64,000 bases of DNA from Bacteroidales bacterium UBA1189 (GTDB taxonomy: Bacteria; Bacteroidota; Bacteroidia; Bacteroidales; Bacteroidaceae). The notes beneath the pieces were generated by a model, which worked only from the letters and a program-made list of their open reading frames with translations, ran no database searches and was not told the origin of the DNA. A program made the translations under genes and the position numbers. The stretch is from contig DBYJ01000015.1 in the NCBI GenBank assembly GCA_002309805.1, positions 2,509 through 66,508 of the forward strand. Direction: 5' to 3'. This document shows, piece after piece, positions 9,501-17,782 of this stretch (positions within the stretch are counted from its first letter, which is position 1; every line of letters begins with the position of its first letter).

Positions 9501-10412
9501 TTAATCCAACATACGGCCGTGGTTTTCAGCCAGACGGACAATCTGTTCATAGTGCTCGGCGTCGAGATCCATGAAATAGTAATTCACGGGATTGACTTTC
9601 TGTCCGCGCTGGACGACCTCGTAGTGAACGTGAGGCCCTGTGCTCTTGCCCGTACTTCCGGAAAGGGCAATCAGTTCTCCGCGCTTCACCTTCTGCCCCA
9701 CACGGCTGCGGTAGCTGCTCAGGTGACAGTAGCGCGTACGATAACCGTATCCGTGGTCGATCTCAACAGTCATGCCGTAACCCTGCTCCCAGTCAGTCGA
9801 CACCACCGTGCCGTCAGCCGTAGCAAAGACGGGCGTACCAATATCGCAGGTAAAGTCCATCCCGAAGTGGAAGCGGACGGTGCCATAGACAGGGTCGATG
9901 CGCGAGCCGTAGCCCGAGGCCGTATGCTTGAGGTCGTTATTCGAAATAGGCTGAATGGCAGGCAGATGGTTCAACATATCCTCGTGATTCTTGAAGAAGC
10001 CTACCACCTGATTGAAGGATTCCGACTGCAGGTAAAGCTGCTTGGTCAGCATGTCCATCTTCTGCGTCACGTTCACCACCAGCCCGGCATCATCCAACGA
10101 CTCCAGCGCCTCGTAGCGGTTGGTGCCGCCGTAGCCCGCGCTGCGAATCTTGTCCGAGACAGGGTCGGCCATCAGCAGCACACGATAAAGGTTGTCGTCG
10201 CGCTGCTGGATGTCGCTCATCACGTCCATCGCCTCGTCCAAACGGCGTGAAAGAATGGTGTATTGGGTCAGCAAAGCCGAGTTCTCCTGCTGGAGGTGGC
10301 GGATCTTACGCGAGGTGCCGAACAGCAGGTACGTCACCGCAGCTGCCAAAGCCATCAGCATCACCGTCCACAACACACGACGAACAGTCAGTTTATGCTT
10401 ATTTTCGCTCAT
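9501..10412 (-). CDS. M23-family peptidoglycan endopeptidase, membrane anchored
   Basis: This 303-aa protein has a cytoplasmic N-terminus, one transmembrane helix (about 13-31), a coiled coil (about 36-75) and a C-terminal LytM/M23 domain from about residue 165. All zinc ligands and active-site residues are present: HFGMD (H182, D186), YCH (H230) and GPHVH (H261, H263). It is expected to cut peptide crosslinks of murein in the periplasm. It is divergent from alaS, and a 16-bp inverted repeat (TATCGA-TTTT-TCGATA, 10438-10453) sits between the two starts. Confidence 0.92.
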   Translation of the reverse strand: MSENKHKLTVRRVLWTVMLMALAAAVTYLLFGTSRKIRHLQQENSALLTQYTILSRRLDEAMDVMSDIQQRDDNLYRVLLMADPVSDKIRSAGYGGTNRYEALESLDDAGLVVNVTQKMDMLTKQLYLQSESFNQVVGFFKNHEDMLNHLPAIQPISNNDLKHTASGYGSRIDPVYGTVRFHFGMDFTCDIGTPVFATADGTVVSTDWEQGYGMTVEIDHGYGYRTRYCHLSSYRSRVGQKVKRGELIALSGSTGKSTGPHVHYEVVQRGQKVNPVNYYFMDLDAEHYEQIVRLAENHGRMLD

Positions 10413-10482
10413 TATTCACTAATTTTATCGGCCAGAATATCGATTTTTCGATAAACATGCGACAAAATTACGGAAACCTCAC

Positions 10483-10490
10483 TATCTTTG
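10483..10490 (+). promoter_or_regulatory. alaS promoter -7 box
   Basis: TATCTTTG matches the Bacteroidetes -7 consensus TAnnTTTG. It lies 35 bp before the ATG of alaS. This supports the downstream ATG at 10526 over the longer in-frame opening, because the upstream extension would begin before the promoter. Confidence 0.8.
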
Positions 10491-10525
10491 CAAACTTTTT
10501 CAGCATTATTTGCATAATAACCCCT

Positions 10526-13201
10526 ATGACAGCAAACGAAATCCGCGAATCATTCAAGTCCTTCTTCGCTTCAAAAGGACATCAGATTGTGCCTTCGGCA
10601 CCCATGGTTATCAAGGACGACCCCACGCTCATGTTCACCAATGCGGGCATGAACCAGTTCAAAGACATCATCCTCGGCAATGCCGTACCACAATATCGCC
10701 GCGTAGCCGACTCGCAGAAATGCCTCCGTGCCAGTGGCAAGCATAACGACCTGGAAGAGGTCGGCCACGACACCTATCACCACACCATGTTCGAAATGCT
10801 CGGCAACTGGTCGTTCGGCGACTACTTCAAAAAAGAGGCCATCGACTGGGCATGGGAATATCTCGTTGATGTGCTTCACCTTAACCCTGCCGACCTCTAC
10901 GCCACCGTTTTCGAAGGCAGCCCCTCCGAAGGCATCGAGCGCGACAACGAGGCAGCCAGTTTCTGGGAACGCCACTTGCCGAAAGACCATATCCTCAACG
11001 GAAACAAGCACGACAACTTCTGGCAGATGGGCGACACCGGTCCTTGCGGCCCCTGCTCCGAAATCCACATGGACAGCCGCTCCGCCGCCGAGAAGGCTAC
11101 TGTCCCCGGCGCCTCGCTCGTCAACAAGGATCATCCGCAAGTCATAGAGATTTGGAACATCGTCTTCATGCAGTACGACCGTCGTGCCGACGGCACCCTC
11201 GCTCCCCTTCCCGCCAAGGTTATTGATACGGGCATGGGCTTTGAGCGTCTCGTCCGTACCCTTCAGGGCAAGACCAGCAACTACGACACCGATGTCTTCC
11301 AGCCTCTCATCCACACCATTGAGCAGCTCTCGGGCATGAAGTATCTGCCAGAGAATCCAGAACATCCTGAGATTCCGGCCGAACAGGAAAAGACCAACAT
11401 CGCCATGCGCGTTGTGGCCGACCATGTGCGCACCATCGCCTTCTCCGTGGCCGACGGTCAGCTGCCTGGCAACGCCAAAGCAGGTTACGTTATCCGCCGC
11501 ATCCTGCGCCGAGCCGTACGTTATGGCTACACCTTCCTCGGACAGCGTCAGGCCTTCATGTATCGCCTCATCCCCACCCTCATCACCAGCATGGGCGATG
11601 CCTATCCCGAACTGAAAGCCCAACAAACACTCATTGAGCGCGTCATTCGTGAGGAAGAAGAAGCCTTCCTCCGCACTCTTGACACAGGCATCCGCCTCCT
11701 CGACCGCATCATTGCCGATGCCCGCCAGAGCGGCAAGACCGTCGTCAGCGGTACAGAAGCCTTCACGCTTTACGATACCTACGGTTTCCCCCTCGACCTT
11801 ACCGAGCTCATTCTTCGCGAAAACGGTCTCACGGCCGACATCGACGAGTTCAACGCCGAGATGAAGAAACAAAAGGAACGCGCGCGTAATGCCGCCCATA
11901 GCGACCTTGGCGACTGGGTTGTCCTCCGCGAAGGCGAAACCCGTTTTGTCGGCTACGACACCACCGAACACGACTGTCACATCTTGCGCTACCGTCGTGT
12001 CACGCAGAAGAACCGCTCTTATTGGCAGATTGTCCTCGACGTCACCCCGTTCTATGCCGAATCCGGTGGTCAGGTTGGCGACATCGGCGTCCTCGTTTGC
12101 GACGACGGCAACGACCATCCCGTTACCATCAACATTACCGACACCAAGAAGGAGAATGGCCTTACCGTCCACATCACCTCCGACGACCTCACGACCCTGC
12201 CCCTCGACAGCGATTGGATGGCTTGCGTCGATACCGACAAGCGTGCAGCCACAGCAGCCAACCACTCCTGTACCCACCTTCTTGACGAAGCCCTGCGCAC
12301 CGTCCTCGGCTCTCACGTGGAGCAGCGCGGCTCGCTCGTCAACGCTGAAGGCCTCCGTTTTGACTTCAGCCACTTCCAAAAGGTTACTCCCGAGGAGATC
12401 CGTCAGGTGGAACATCTTGTCAACGCCAAGATTCGTGCCAACGTCCCCCTTACCGACTACCGCGACCTCCCCATTGACCAGGCTCGTGAATTGGGTGCCA
12501 TCGCCCTCTTCGGCGAAAAGTATGGCGACAAGGTTCGCGTTGTTCGGTTCGGCAGCAGCGTCGAGTTTTGTGGAGGTACCCACGTCAGCGCCACAGGCCA
12601 GATTGGTATGATGAAAATCCTTTCGGAGAGTAGCGTCGCCGCAGGTGTGCGCCGCATCGAAGCCGTTACAGGTGCTAAAGTAGAGGACGTGCTTGACCGT
12701 TTCCAAGATGAGATTGACTCTCTTCGTCAGCTCTTAACCGGAGCCCACGACCTCCACGCTGCCATCAGCAAGATGCTTGACGAGCATAGCGCCCTCAAAC
12801 GTCAGATTGAGGAAGCCCAGCATGAGCGTGCCCTTGCCCTTGCCGATGAACTGGCAAAGAATGCCAACGTCACGGCCTCAGGTGTCCGCATTGTCACAGC
12901 CCGCCTGCCTCTGCCGGCAGATGTGGTTAAGGACATTGTTTTCCGTCTGCGCAACCAAAGCCCCGAGAACACCCTGGTTGTCGTTGGCTCTGTCTTCGAG
13001 GGTAAGCCCATGCTTACCGTCAGCGCCTCGGACGACCTTGTCCAAAAGCACGGCGTCCATGCCGGGCAGCTCGTCCGCGAAGCCGCCAAGCTCATCCAGG
13101 GCGGTGGAGGCGGCCAGCCTCACTTCGCTACAGCCGGAGGTAAGAATCCCGATGCCCTTCCTGTTGCCATCGACAAAGTAGTCGAATTGGCAGGTGTATA
13201 A
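10526..13201 (+). CDS. alaS: alanyl-tRNA synthetase
   Basis: This 891-aa protein is a class II synthetase that charges tRNA-Ala. Motif 2/3 regions of the N-terminal aminoacylation domain are visible (MFTNAGMNQFKDIILG, HHTMFEMLGNWSFGDYFK, GDTGPCGPCSEIH). The editing domain zinc motif (NHSCTHLL, then FCGGTH) and the C-terminal DHHA1-type domain ending in GGGGGQPHFATAGG are also visible. Length is normal for the family. The frame is open for 93 codons upstream, but the promoter at 10483-10490 and homology to MTANEIRESF-type starts place the start at 10526. Confidence 0.98.
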   Translation: MTANEIRESFKSFFASKGHQIVPSAPMVIKDDPTLMFTNAGMNQFKDIILGNAVPQYRRVADSQKCLRASGKHNDLEEVGHDTYHHTMFEMLGNWSFGDYFKKEAIDWAWEYLVDVLHLNPADLYATVFEGSPSEGIERDNEAASFWERHLPKDHILNGNKHDNFWQMGDTGPCGPCSEIHMDSRSAAEKATVPGASLVNKDHPQVIEIWNIVFMQYDRRADGTLAPLPAKVIDTGMGFERLVRTLQGKTSNYDTDVFQPLIHTIEQLSGMKYLPENPEHPEIPAEQEKTNIAMRVVADHVRTIAFSVADGQLPGNAKAGYVIRRILRRAVRYGYTFLGQRQAFMYRLIPTLITSMGDAYPELKAQQTLIERVIREEEEAFLRTLDTGIRLLDRIIADARQSGKTVVSGTEAFTLYDTYGFPLDLTELILRENGLTADIDEFNAEMKKQKERARNAAHSDLGDWVVLREGETRFVGYDTTEHDCHILRYRRVTQKNRSYWQIVLDVTPFYAESGGQVGDIGVLVCDDGNDHPVTINITDTKKENGLTVHITSDDLTTLPLDSDWMACVDTDKRAATAANHSCTHLLDEALRTVLGSHVEQRGSLVNAEGLRFDFSHFQKVTPEEIRQVEHLVNAKIRANVPLTDYRDLPIDQARELGAIALFGEKYGDKVRVVRFGSSVEFCGGTHVSATGQIGMMKILSESSVAAGVRRIEAVTGAKVEDVLDRFQDEIDSLRQLLTGAHDLHAAISKMLDEHSALKRQIEEAQHERALALADELAKNANVTASGVRIVTARLPLPADVVKDIVFRLRNQSPENTLVVVGSVFEGKPMLTVSASDDLVQKHGVHAGQLVREAAKLIQGGGGGQPHFATAGGKNPDALPVAIDKVVELAGV

Positions 13202-13285
13202 AGCAAAAAGGCACCCTTTGTGTTAAAAACATGTTAAAGAACATATTTTTTCGCCATTTTATTTGGTGGCAATAAAAAATACCCC

Positions 13286-13293
13286 TACCTTTG
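13286..13293 (+). promoter_or_regulatory. small-RNA promoter -7 box
   Basis: TACCTTTG is a good -7 box. A TTTG at 13263-13266 lies 19 bp upstream, the expected -33 spacing. No open reading frame follows; the next element is a terminator about 45 bp downstream. Confidence 0.7.
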
Positions 13294-13298
13294 CACCG

Positions 13299-13364
13299 TG
13301 TTTTTCATGGTATTAGATTTTTAAAGTTGAAAGATTGGTCGTCGGGATGACGACCTTCTTTTTT
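13299..13364 (+). ncRNA. candidate stand-alone ~65-nt small RNA
   Basis: A consensus promoter is followed by a short non-coding stretch containing GTGTTTTTCATGGTATTAGA, and then by a textbook intrinsic terminator. Start and end are inferred from these signals. The stretch contains no ribosome-binding context or usable reading frame. The GTGTTTTTCATGGTATTAGA block resembles, from memory, a short sequence found many times in Bacteroidales genomes; I cannot name its family. The RNA could act in trans or be a short attenuated transcript. Confidence 0.6.
13337..13364 (+). terminator. intrinsic terminator of the small RNA
   Basis: A perfect 7-bp stem GGTCGTC (13337-13343)/GACGACC (13349-13355) with a GGGAT loop is followed by TTCTTTTTT. 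Confidence 0.85.
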
Positions 13365-13596
13365 ATGCACACTTTTTTAAGAACAAAAATACATTGAAAA
13401 GATTAGGATTTTTCTTGGAAATGCGCTGCCGCGCGGAAAAACTGGCATACATCATCTGCTGACTGATCCAAACCAAGAAATGCCACGCAAAATGGATTGC
13501 GTGTTAATGCGAACAAGATCAACAAGACACTTCCCCCTCCTTAAAAAAGCATCGACAATCTGACATAAAAATGATTGCCATGTCGGAAACACTTTG

Positions 13597-13604
13597 TATC
13601 TTTG
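13597..13604 (+). promoter_or_regulatory. -7 box of the lipoprotein gene
   Basis: TATCTTTG with TTG at 13575-13577. The predicted leader is about 95 nt, long for this window. It contains an 8-bp perfect inverted repeat (GGGTTCTA 13642-13649 and TAGAACCC 13677-13684) that ends 19 bp before the ATG. Confidence 0.75.
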
Positions 13605-13703
13605 CATCGTCAAAGTGACAATGCAGAGGCTAGGAGAAAATGGGTTCTACTCCCTTCCGAAGCATAAAAGTAAAAATAGAACCCTCATTTAAATCTCATC
13701 AAT

Positions 13704-14678
13704 ATGAAAAAAGCTTTATTATGTACGATGCTTCTTTGTGGTATTGCCATAATCAGCACCAGTTGTGAAAAAGAACCCACCGTCAATCCCGAGGTTGAAA
13801 ATGGAACTATGGCGGTCGGAAATGAAACCGTCAACATCACCACTGCCAACGCAGTCAATTTCAACCAGAAAAATGCCATCGTCCTAGCCTCAAAGGCAAT
13901 GACCGCTGCTGATAACAAGGGAATTGCTGTGATTTTCGACGGTAACATCGTCCCTGGCACCTATCAGATGTCCGACTCCAAAGCGGGTAATCCTCGTGTG
14001 GTAGGGCTAAGAAACTTCAATCTGGGCGAACTGCAGTTCGTATTTGATGCTGACAGCATCTTTTTCGGAGATGTTTATTACTGGACCAGCGGCGAACTCT
14101 CCATCACCGAGAACAAAGGCATTTACACCGTCATTTTGTCACAATGCACCGCGTCAAACGCAAACCATGCCAACATCAGCCTCTCCGTCAACTTCAATGA
14201 CGTATTGCAACCCTTCATCATTCACAAAGACAACAAGTTTGTCATTGACGGATTTGCGAGCCCTATCGGCCTTGCCGGCATTACTTCCATTGGAGGAATG
14301 AACAGCATCGGTGAATATGCAGGTGTCCATTCCATGTTGTTCATGTCTGCCAATCACAAGAGGTCATTTATTGTCAGTTTCGTAGGAAATGAAACCGTCG
14401 ATGGCGAATACCAGCTGGGTTATTTATTCACCCCATACCTACCGATTCTACCCTGTGTCCACGTCGCAACTGACTTTGATTTCTGGACCCTCACACCCCA
14501 AACCGGTTATGTCGCCAAGAGTGGCACTTTGAAGATTGTCACCAATGAAGATGGAACAAAGACGGTCACCATGAGAAATCTCAAGTTGAAGAACGTGGAA
14601 CACGACAACGAGTTCTTCTTCCCCATTCTCGACGCCGAGCTCACCTATCATGGCATGATGTATGAGATAGGGCAATAA
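13704..14678 (+). CDS. unknown secreted lipoprotein
   Basis: I do not recognise the family of this 324-aa protein. The N-terminus is a lipoprotein signal (MKKALLCTML..., Cys at residue 22 in STSCEKE). The remainder looks like all-beta domains with two similar halves: each contains a GxYQ(M/L) turn (PGTYQMSDSK near 90; DGEYQLGYLF near 235) and a strand-turn of SGxLxI type followed by a TVxxxN/S segment (SGELSITENKGIYTV; SGTLKIVTNEDGTKTV). It is probably outer-membrane or surface exposed. It has its own promoter and a structured leader, and converges on the DUF1573 gene. Confidence 0.75.
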   Translation: MKKALLCTMLLCGIAIISTSCEKEPTVNPEVENGTMAVGNETVNITTANAVNFNQKNAIVLASKAMTAADNKGIAVIFDGNIVPGTYQMSDSKAGNPRVVGLRNFNLGELQFVFDADSIFFGDVYYWTSGELSITENKGIYTVILSQCTASNANHANISLSVNFNDVLQPFIIHKDNKFVIDGFASPIGLAGITSIGGMNSIGEYAGVHSMLFMSANHKRSFIVSFVGNETVDGEYQLGYLFTPYLPILPCVHVATDFDFWTLTPQTGYVAKSGTLKIVTNEDGTKTVTMRNLKLKNVEHDNEFFFPILDAELTYHGMMYEIGQ

Positions 14679-14744
14679 GGAGAAGGATTTGTCATTTTTG
14701 CAAAGATATAGCGCTACGTCAACAACGCTTATTTCTGTGCGCGT

Positions 14745-14820
14745 AGAGTTTGATTCTATTTTCTCAGCGTTTGATTCTAAAATGACAGCGTTTGATTCTA
14801 CGCGCGCAGAATCAAACGCT
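14745..14820. repeat. 21-bp repeat array A ending in a perfect hairpin
   Basis: Three exact 21-bp units start at 14745, 14766 and 14787. Each begins AGAGT or AGCGT and continues TTGATTCTA. A weaker unit (AACGCT...) occupies 14724-14744. The last unit is followed by its own reverse complement: AGCGTTTGATTCT (14787-14799), 8-nt loop, AGAATCAAACGCT (14808-14820). It lies between the convergent stop codons of the lipoprotein and DUF1573 genes, where the hairpin could end transcription from either side. Confidence 0.85.
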
Positions 14821-14842
14821 GGAAAGAATAGTTTAAATACCT

Positions 14843-15373
14843 TTATTTCGTCTCCCCAGTCTTTTTGCGACGAGGGAAGAGGCGGAAGCGCTTGCCCGAT
14901 TTCACGGCGGGCTGAGGCTTGACTTCAACCGTATCGGCCTCCTGGATCTGGTCGTCGGTAGTGATGGGGACAAGTTCTTCGATGTTATCCGGAGCAATCA
15001 TCTCGCCCTCGATATAGATGCGGACGGGAGTGTTGGCGGCGTTGCTGTGGATGGTAATGCTCTTCTTGAAGACGCCAGGACGTTTGGCCTTGCCGTTATA
15101 GGTAACGAGCATGGTGCCCTGTTTCCCTGGAGCGATGGGCTCCTGGGTGTATTGGGGCACGGTACAGCCGCAGGAGCTGATGGCCTGATGAATGATGAGC
15201 GGGGCATTGCCTGTGTTGGTGAAGGTGAACGTGCAGGTAACGATGCAGGTATCCTGAGCCACAACGCCGAAGTTGTGGGTCTTCTTTTGGAAGGTCAATT
15301 CAGCCGTCTCTTCAGCAAAAGTTGAGGTGGCAAGAAGCAGGGCTGCTACTAAGAGGGAAAGGATTTTTTTCAT
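14843..15373 (-). CDS. DUF1573-domain exported protein
   Basis: This 176-aa protein has a Sec signal peptide (MKKILSLLVAALLLATSTFA). The DUF1573 Ig-like domain (about 24-120) contains the family's hallmarks HNFGVV, FTFTNTGNAPLIIHQAISSCGCT and PGKQGTMLVTYN. The basic C-terminus (KSGKRFRLFPRRKK) is unusual for an exported protein. An ATG 18 codons upstream is in frame, but the signal peptide fixes the start at 15373. It is 25 bp downstream of the RSH gene and may be cotranscribed. Its function is not known. Confidence 0.9.
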   Translation of the reverse strand: MKKILSLLVAALLLATSTFAEETAELTFQKKTHNFGVVAQDTCIVTCTFTFTNTGNAPLIIHQAISSCGCTVPQYTQEPIAPGKQGTMLVTYNGKAKRPGVFKKSITIHSNAANTPVRIYIEGEMIAPDNIEELVPITTDDQIQEADTVEVKPQPAVKSGKRFRLFPRRKKTGETK

Positions 15374-15398
15374 TTCTGTGGGATTATTGAGGTTTTTA

Positions 15399-17693
15399 TT
15401 ATAGACGTTGAACTTGTTTGACCCCACGGACTTCGCGGAGTTTTTTAATGAGGGAGTTGAGACGCGAGGTGTCGTCCATCAGCAGCGTGAGGGTGCTGGA
15501 GAAGAGCTTATCGTGGGTGTTGATATTGATATTACGCAGCTTGGCATGATCGTCCTTGGAGATGATGGAGGTGAGGTTGTTGATGATGCCAAGGTCGTCG
15601 AGCCCGACAACGCTAAGTGTCACAGGATAAACCTTTCCTCCGGCATTTCCTGCCCAACGGGCAGGGACGATACGATAGCCAAAACGGCTGCGCAAATCGC
15701 GGGCATTAGGGCATGAGATACGATGAATCTTGATGCCGTCGCTGACGGTAACAAAGCCAAAGATTTCATCGCCGAAAACAGGGTTGCAGCAGCGGGCGAG
15801 CTTATACCCTACCCCTGCCATGTGGGGGTCAACGAAGAGAATGCCTCCTGCGCTGTCCTCCTGCGAGGCTGTACCCTCAACCTCTGTATCGAGCCGCTGA
15901 CGGTATTCGGCAGCACTGTGTCCCGTCTCGATGTCCGTCTCAGGGAAGATGCCGTGCTCGGCATTCCACAAAGCGGTATATTGCTCAATGACTCCATCAG
16001 CGGTAAGTTTCCCTTCGGCAACACGCTGATAGAACGTCTGCTCCTGCTGCTTGAAGCCCATCTTACGAATGAGGCGCAGCATGAGCCCTTCGTCGAGTTC
16101 CACCTTGCGATTCTTGAAGCGGCGCTCAATCTCCTCGCGCCCCAACGAAGCCTGACGAGCCTCTATCTCCTTGAGTGCCTGACGCACCTTCGAGCGGGCA
16201 CGGGGCGTGGTGACGAGGGCAAGCCAACCCTGATTGGGCGTCTGCGAGGCAGAGGAGAGGATTTCCACTTGGTCGCCATTACGAAGGACATAGCCCAGAC
16301 GCACATGGCGTCCGCCCACCTTGGCTCCTGTGCAATGATAGCCCAGATTGGTGTGAATGCTATAGGCAAAATCGAGGACGGTAGCACCGTGCGGCAGCTT
16401 GTGGAGGTCACCCTGAGGGGTGAAGACAAAGACATCGTCCTTGTAGAGGTCCATCTTAAAGCGGTCCATCAGTTCGCGGTCGTCATCGGCATTCTCCAGC
16501 GCTTCGCGGATGCTGGTGAGCCATTCGTCGAGTCCCGTTTCGCTGCGGATGCCCTTATAACGCCAATGAGCAGCCAGACCTCGCTCAGCTATATCGTCCA
16601 TGCGCTCTGTGCGAATCTGAACCTCTACCCAACGGCCCTCAGGCCCCATCACGGTAGTATGAAGACTTTCGTATCCGTTGCTTTTGGGGATGCTGAGCCA
16701 GTCGCGCAAGCGATTGGGGTTGGGCTGATACATGTCGGTAACGATGGAGTAGGCCAGCCAGCAGTCAGGCTTTTCGCGCTCAGGAGGGCTGTCGATAATG
16801 ATGCGGATGGCGAAGAGGTCATAGACGCCCTCAAAGGGGCAGCGCTGCTTCTTCATCTTCTGCCAGATGCTGTGGATGCTCTTCGTACGGCCCTTGATGT
16901 GGCATTTCAGCCCGGCCTCAGCCATCTTCCGGCTGATGGGCTCGATGAAGTCGGCGATATACTTGTCGCGCGAGGCCTTCGTCTGAGCCAGTTTATCCTT
17001 TATCTGATAGTAAACCTCCGTCTCCGTGTACTTCATCGCCAAGTCCTCCAGTTCCGACTTGATGCGGTAAAGGCCCAGTTTGTGCGACAAAGGAGCATAG
17101 AGATAGGCAGCCTCGCCTGCCACACGGAGGCGGAATTCCTCGCAGGCCTCGCGGTTGGCGTCGCCTTCATCGGGCAGCGTAGAGAGCTGGCGCATCAGGC
17201 AGGTGCGCTCGGCTATCATGATAAGGATGACGCGCATATCGCCCGCAAAGGAGAGCAGCAGGTTGCGGAAGTTCTCCGACTCGATGGTGGGGTTCTTCTC
17301 ATAGAGACGGCTGATGTTGACGAGTCCGTCGATGATGCGCGCCACATCTGTGCCGAAGTCTTTCTCTACCGTCGGGCTGTCAATAACGCCCACAAAGACG
17401 GCAGCATGCAGCAGAACTGCCAATATGGCTGCGCGCTTCATCCCCATTTCATCAGAGACGATGAGCGCCGTACGGACATCCATGAGGAGCGGATTGTGCC
17501 CAAACACATCGCGGGTAAGCGCCTGACTATCGGCTGCCAACCGCATCTGGCGGAGCACATGGCTGAATGTCTCGTCATCCATGCTATCGCCCACCTGATT
17601 AGTAAGGAGGGCCAATTGCGCAGTCAGTTCGGCCCGTTCCTCAGGAGTGAAGAAGGCCGAACCGGCAAGGATTTCAAGTGCGCTATTGTCCAC
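15399..17693 (-). CDS. RelA-type (p)ppGpp synthetase with inactive HD domain
   Basis: This 764-aa long RelA/SpoT homologue makes (p)ppGpp, the starvation alarmone. The N-terminal HD region is degenerate: the HDxxED motif reads HAAVFVG (H96-A97), the first His position in LLMDVRTAL is not His, and the usual LADRLHNMR is IAERTCLMR (E162). Hydrolysis is therefore unlikely. The synthetase domain is intact (KGRTKSIHSIWQKM 268-281, YDLFAIRI 291-298, PKSNGYESLHTTV 336-348, EVQIRTERMDDIAE 357-370). A TGS domain (DDVFVFTPQGD) near 415 and a C-terminal ACT domain follow. Hydrolysis in this organism presumably depends on a second RSH elsewhere. Confidence 0.93.
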   Translation of the reverse strand: MDNSALEILAGSAFFTPEERAELTAQLALLTNQVGDSMDDETFSHVLRQMRLAADSQALTRDVFGHNPLLMDVRTALIVSDEMGMKRAAILAVLLHAAVFVGVIDSPTVEKDFGTDVARIIDGLVNISRLYEKNPTIESENFRNLLLSFAGDMRVILIMIAERTCLMRQLSTLPDEGDANREACEEFRLRVAGEAAYLYAPLSHKLGLYRIKSELEDLAMKYTETEVYYQIKDKLAQTKASRDKYIADFIEPISRKMAEAGLKCHIKGRTKSIHSIWQKMKKQRCPFEGVYDLFAIRIIIDSPPEREKPDCWLAYSIVTDMYQPNPNRLRDWLSIPKSNGYESLHTTVMGPEGRWVEVQIRTERMDDIAERGLAAHWRYKGIRSETGLDEWLTSIREALENADDDRELMDRFKMDLYKDDVFVFTPQGDLHKLPHGATVLDFAYSIHTNLGYHCTGAKVGGRHVRLGYVLRNGDQVEILSSASQTPNQGWLALVTTPRARSKVRQALKEIEARQASLGREEIERRFKNRKVELDEGLMLRLIRKMGFKQQEQTFYQRVAEGKLTADGVIEQYTALWNAEHGIFPETDIETGHSAAEYRQRLDTEVEGTASQEDSAGGILFVDPHMAGVGYKLARCCNPVFGDEIFGFVTVSDGIKIHRISCPNARDLRSRFGYRIVPARWAGNAGGKVYPVTLSVVGLDDLGIINNLTSIISKDDHAKLRNININTHDKLFSSTLTLLMDDTSRLNSLIKKLREVRGVKQVQRL

Positions 17694-17714
17694 GATGGTC
17701 TATTTTTTCACGTG

Positions 17715-17722
17715 CAAAAATA
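17715..17722 (-). promoter_or_regulatory. RSH promoter -7 box
   Basis: Read on the minus strand this is TATTTTTG, 21 bp before the ATG at 17693. It gives a very short leader. Confidence 0.65.
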
Positions 17723-17782
17723 GACACTTGTTTCTATCTTTCCAAATATGAAAGGAGTTTTTTAGTTTTTTTGCCTTTTTCC

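Larger units (their letters stand above)
13202..13703. other. alaS-lipoprotein intergenic region
   Basis: This 502-bp region contains no protein gene. It holds a weak AT-rich hairpin followed by T6 (ATGTT 13231-13235, AACAT 13240-13244) that could end alaS, a compact RNA gene (13299-13364), a perfect 7-bp hairpin CACGCAA-AATGGA-TTGCGTG (13484-13503), and the promoter and leader hairpin of the next gene. Confidence 0.7.

Noticed and set aside
10247..10525. 93-codon N-terminal extension of alaS
   Set aside because: It overlaps the M23 gene and precedes the alaS promoter; AlaRS homology starts at 10526.
10571..12706. 711-codon open frame antisense to alaS
   Set aside because: It mirrors alaS codon bias on the opposite strand and shows no domain; alaS is certain.
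14689..14922. Open frame with seven-residue FDS repeats across array A
   Set aside because: A 21-bp DNA period forces a seven-residue pattern; the frame runs into the DUF1573 gene on the other strand and lacks a promoter.
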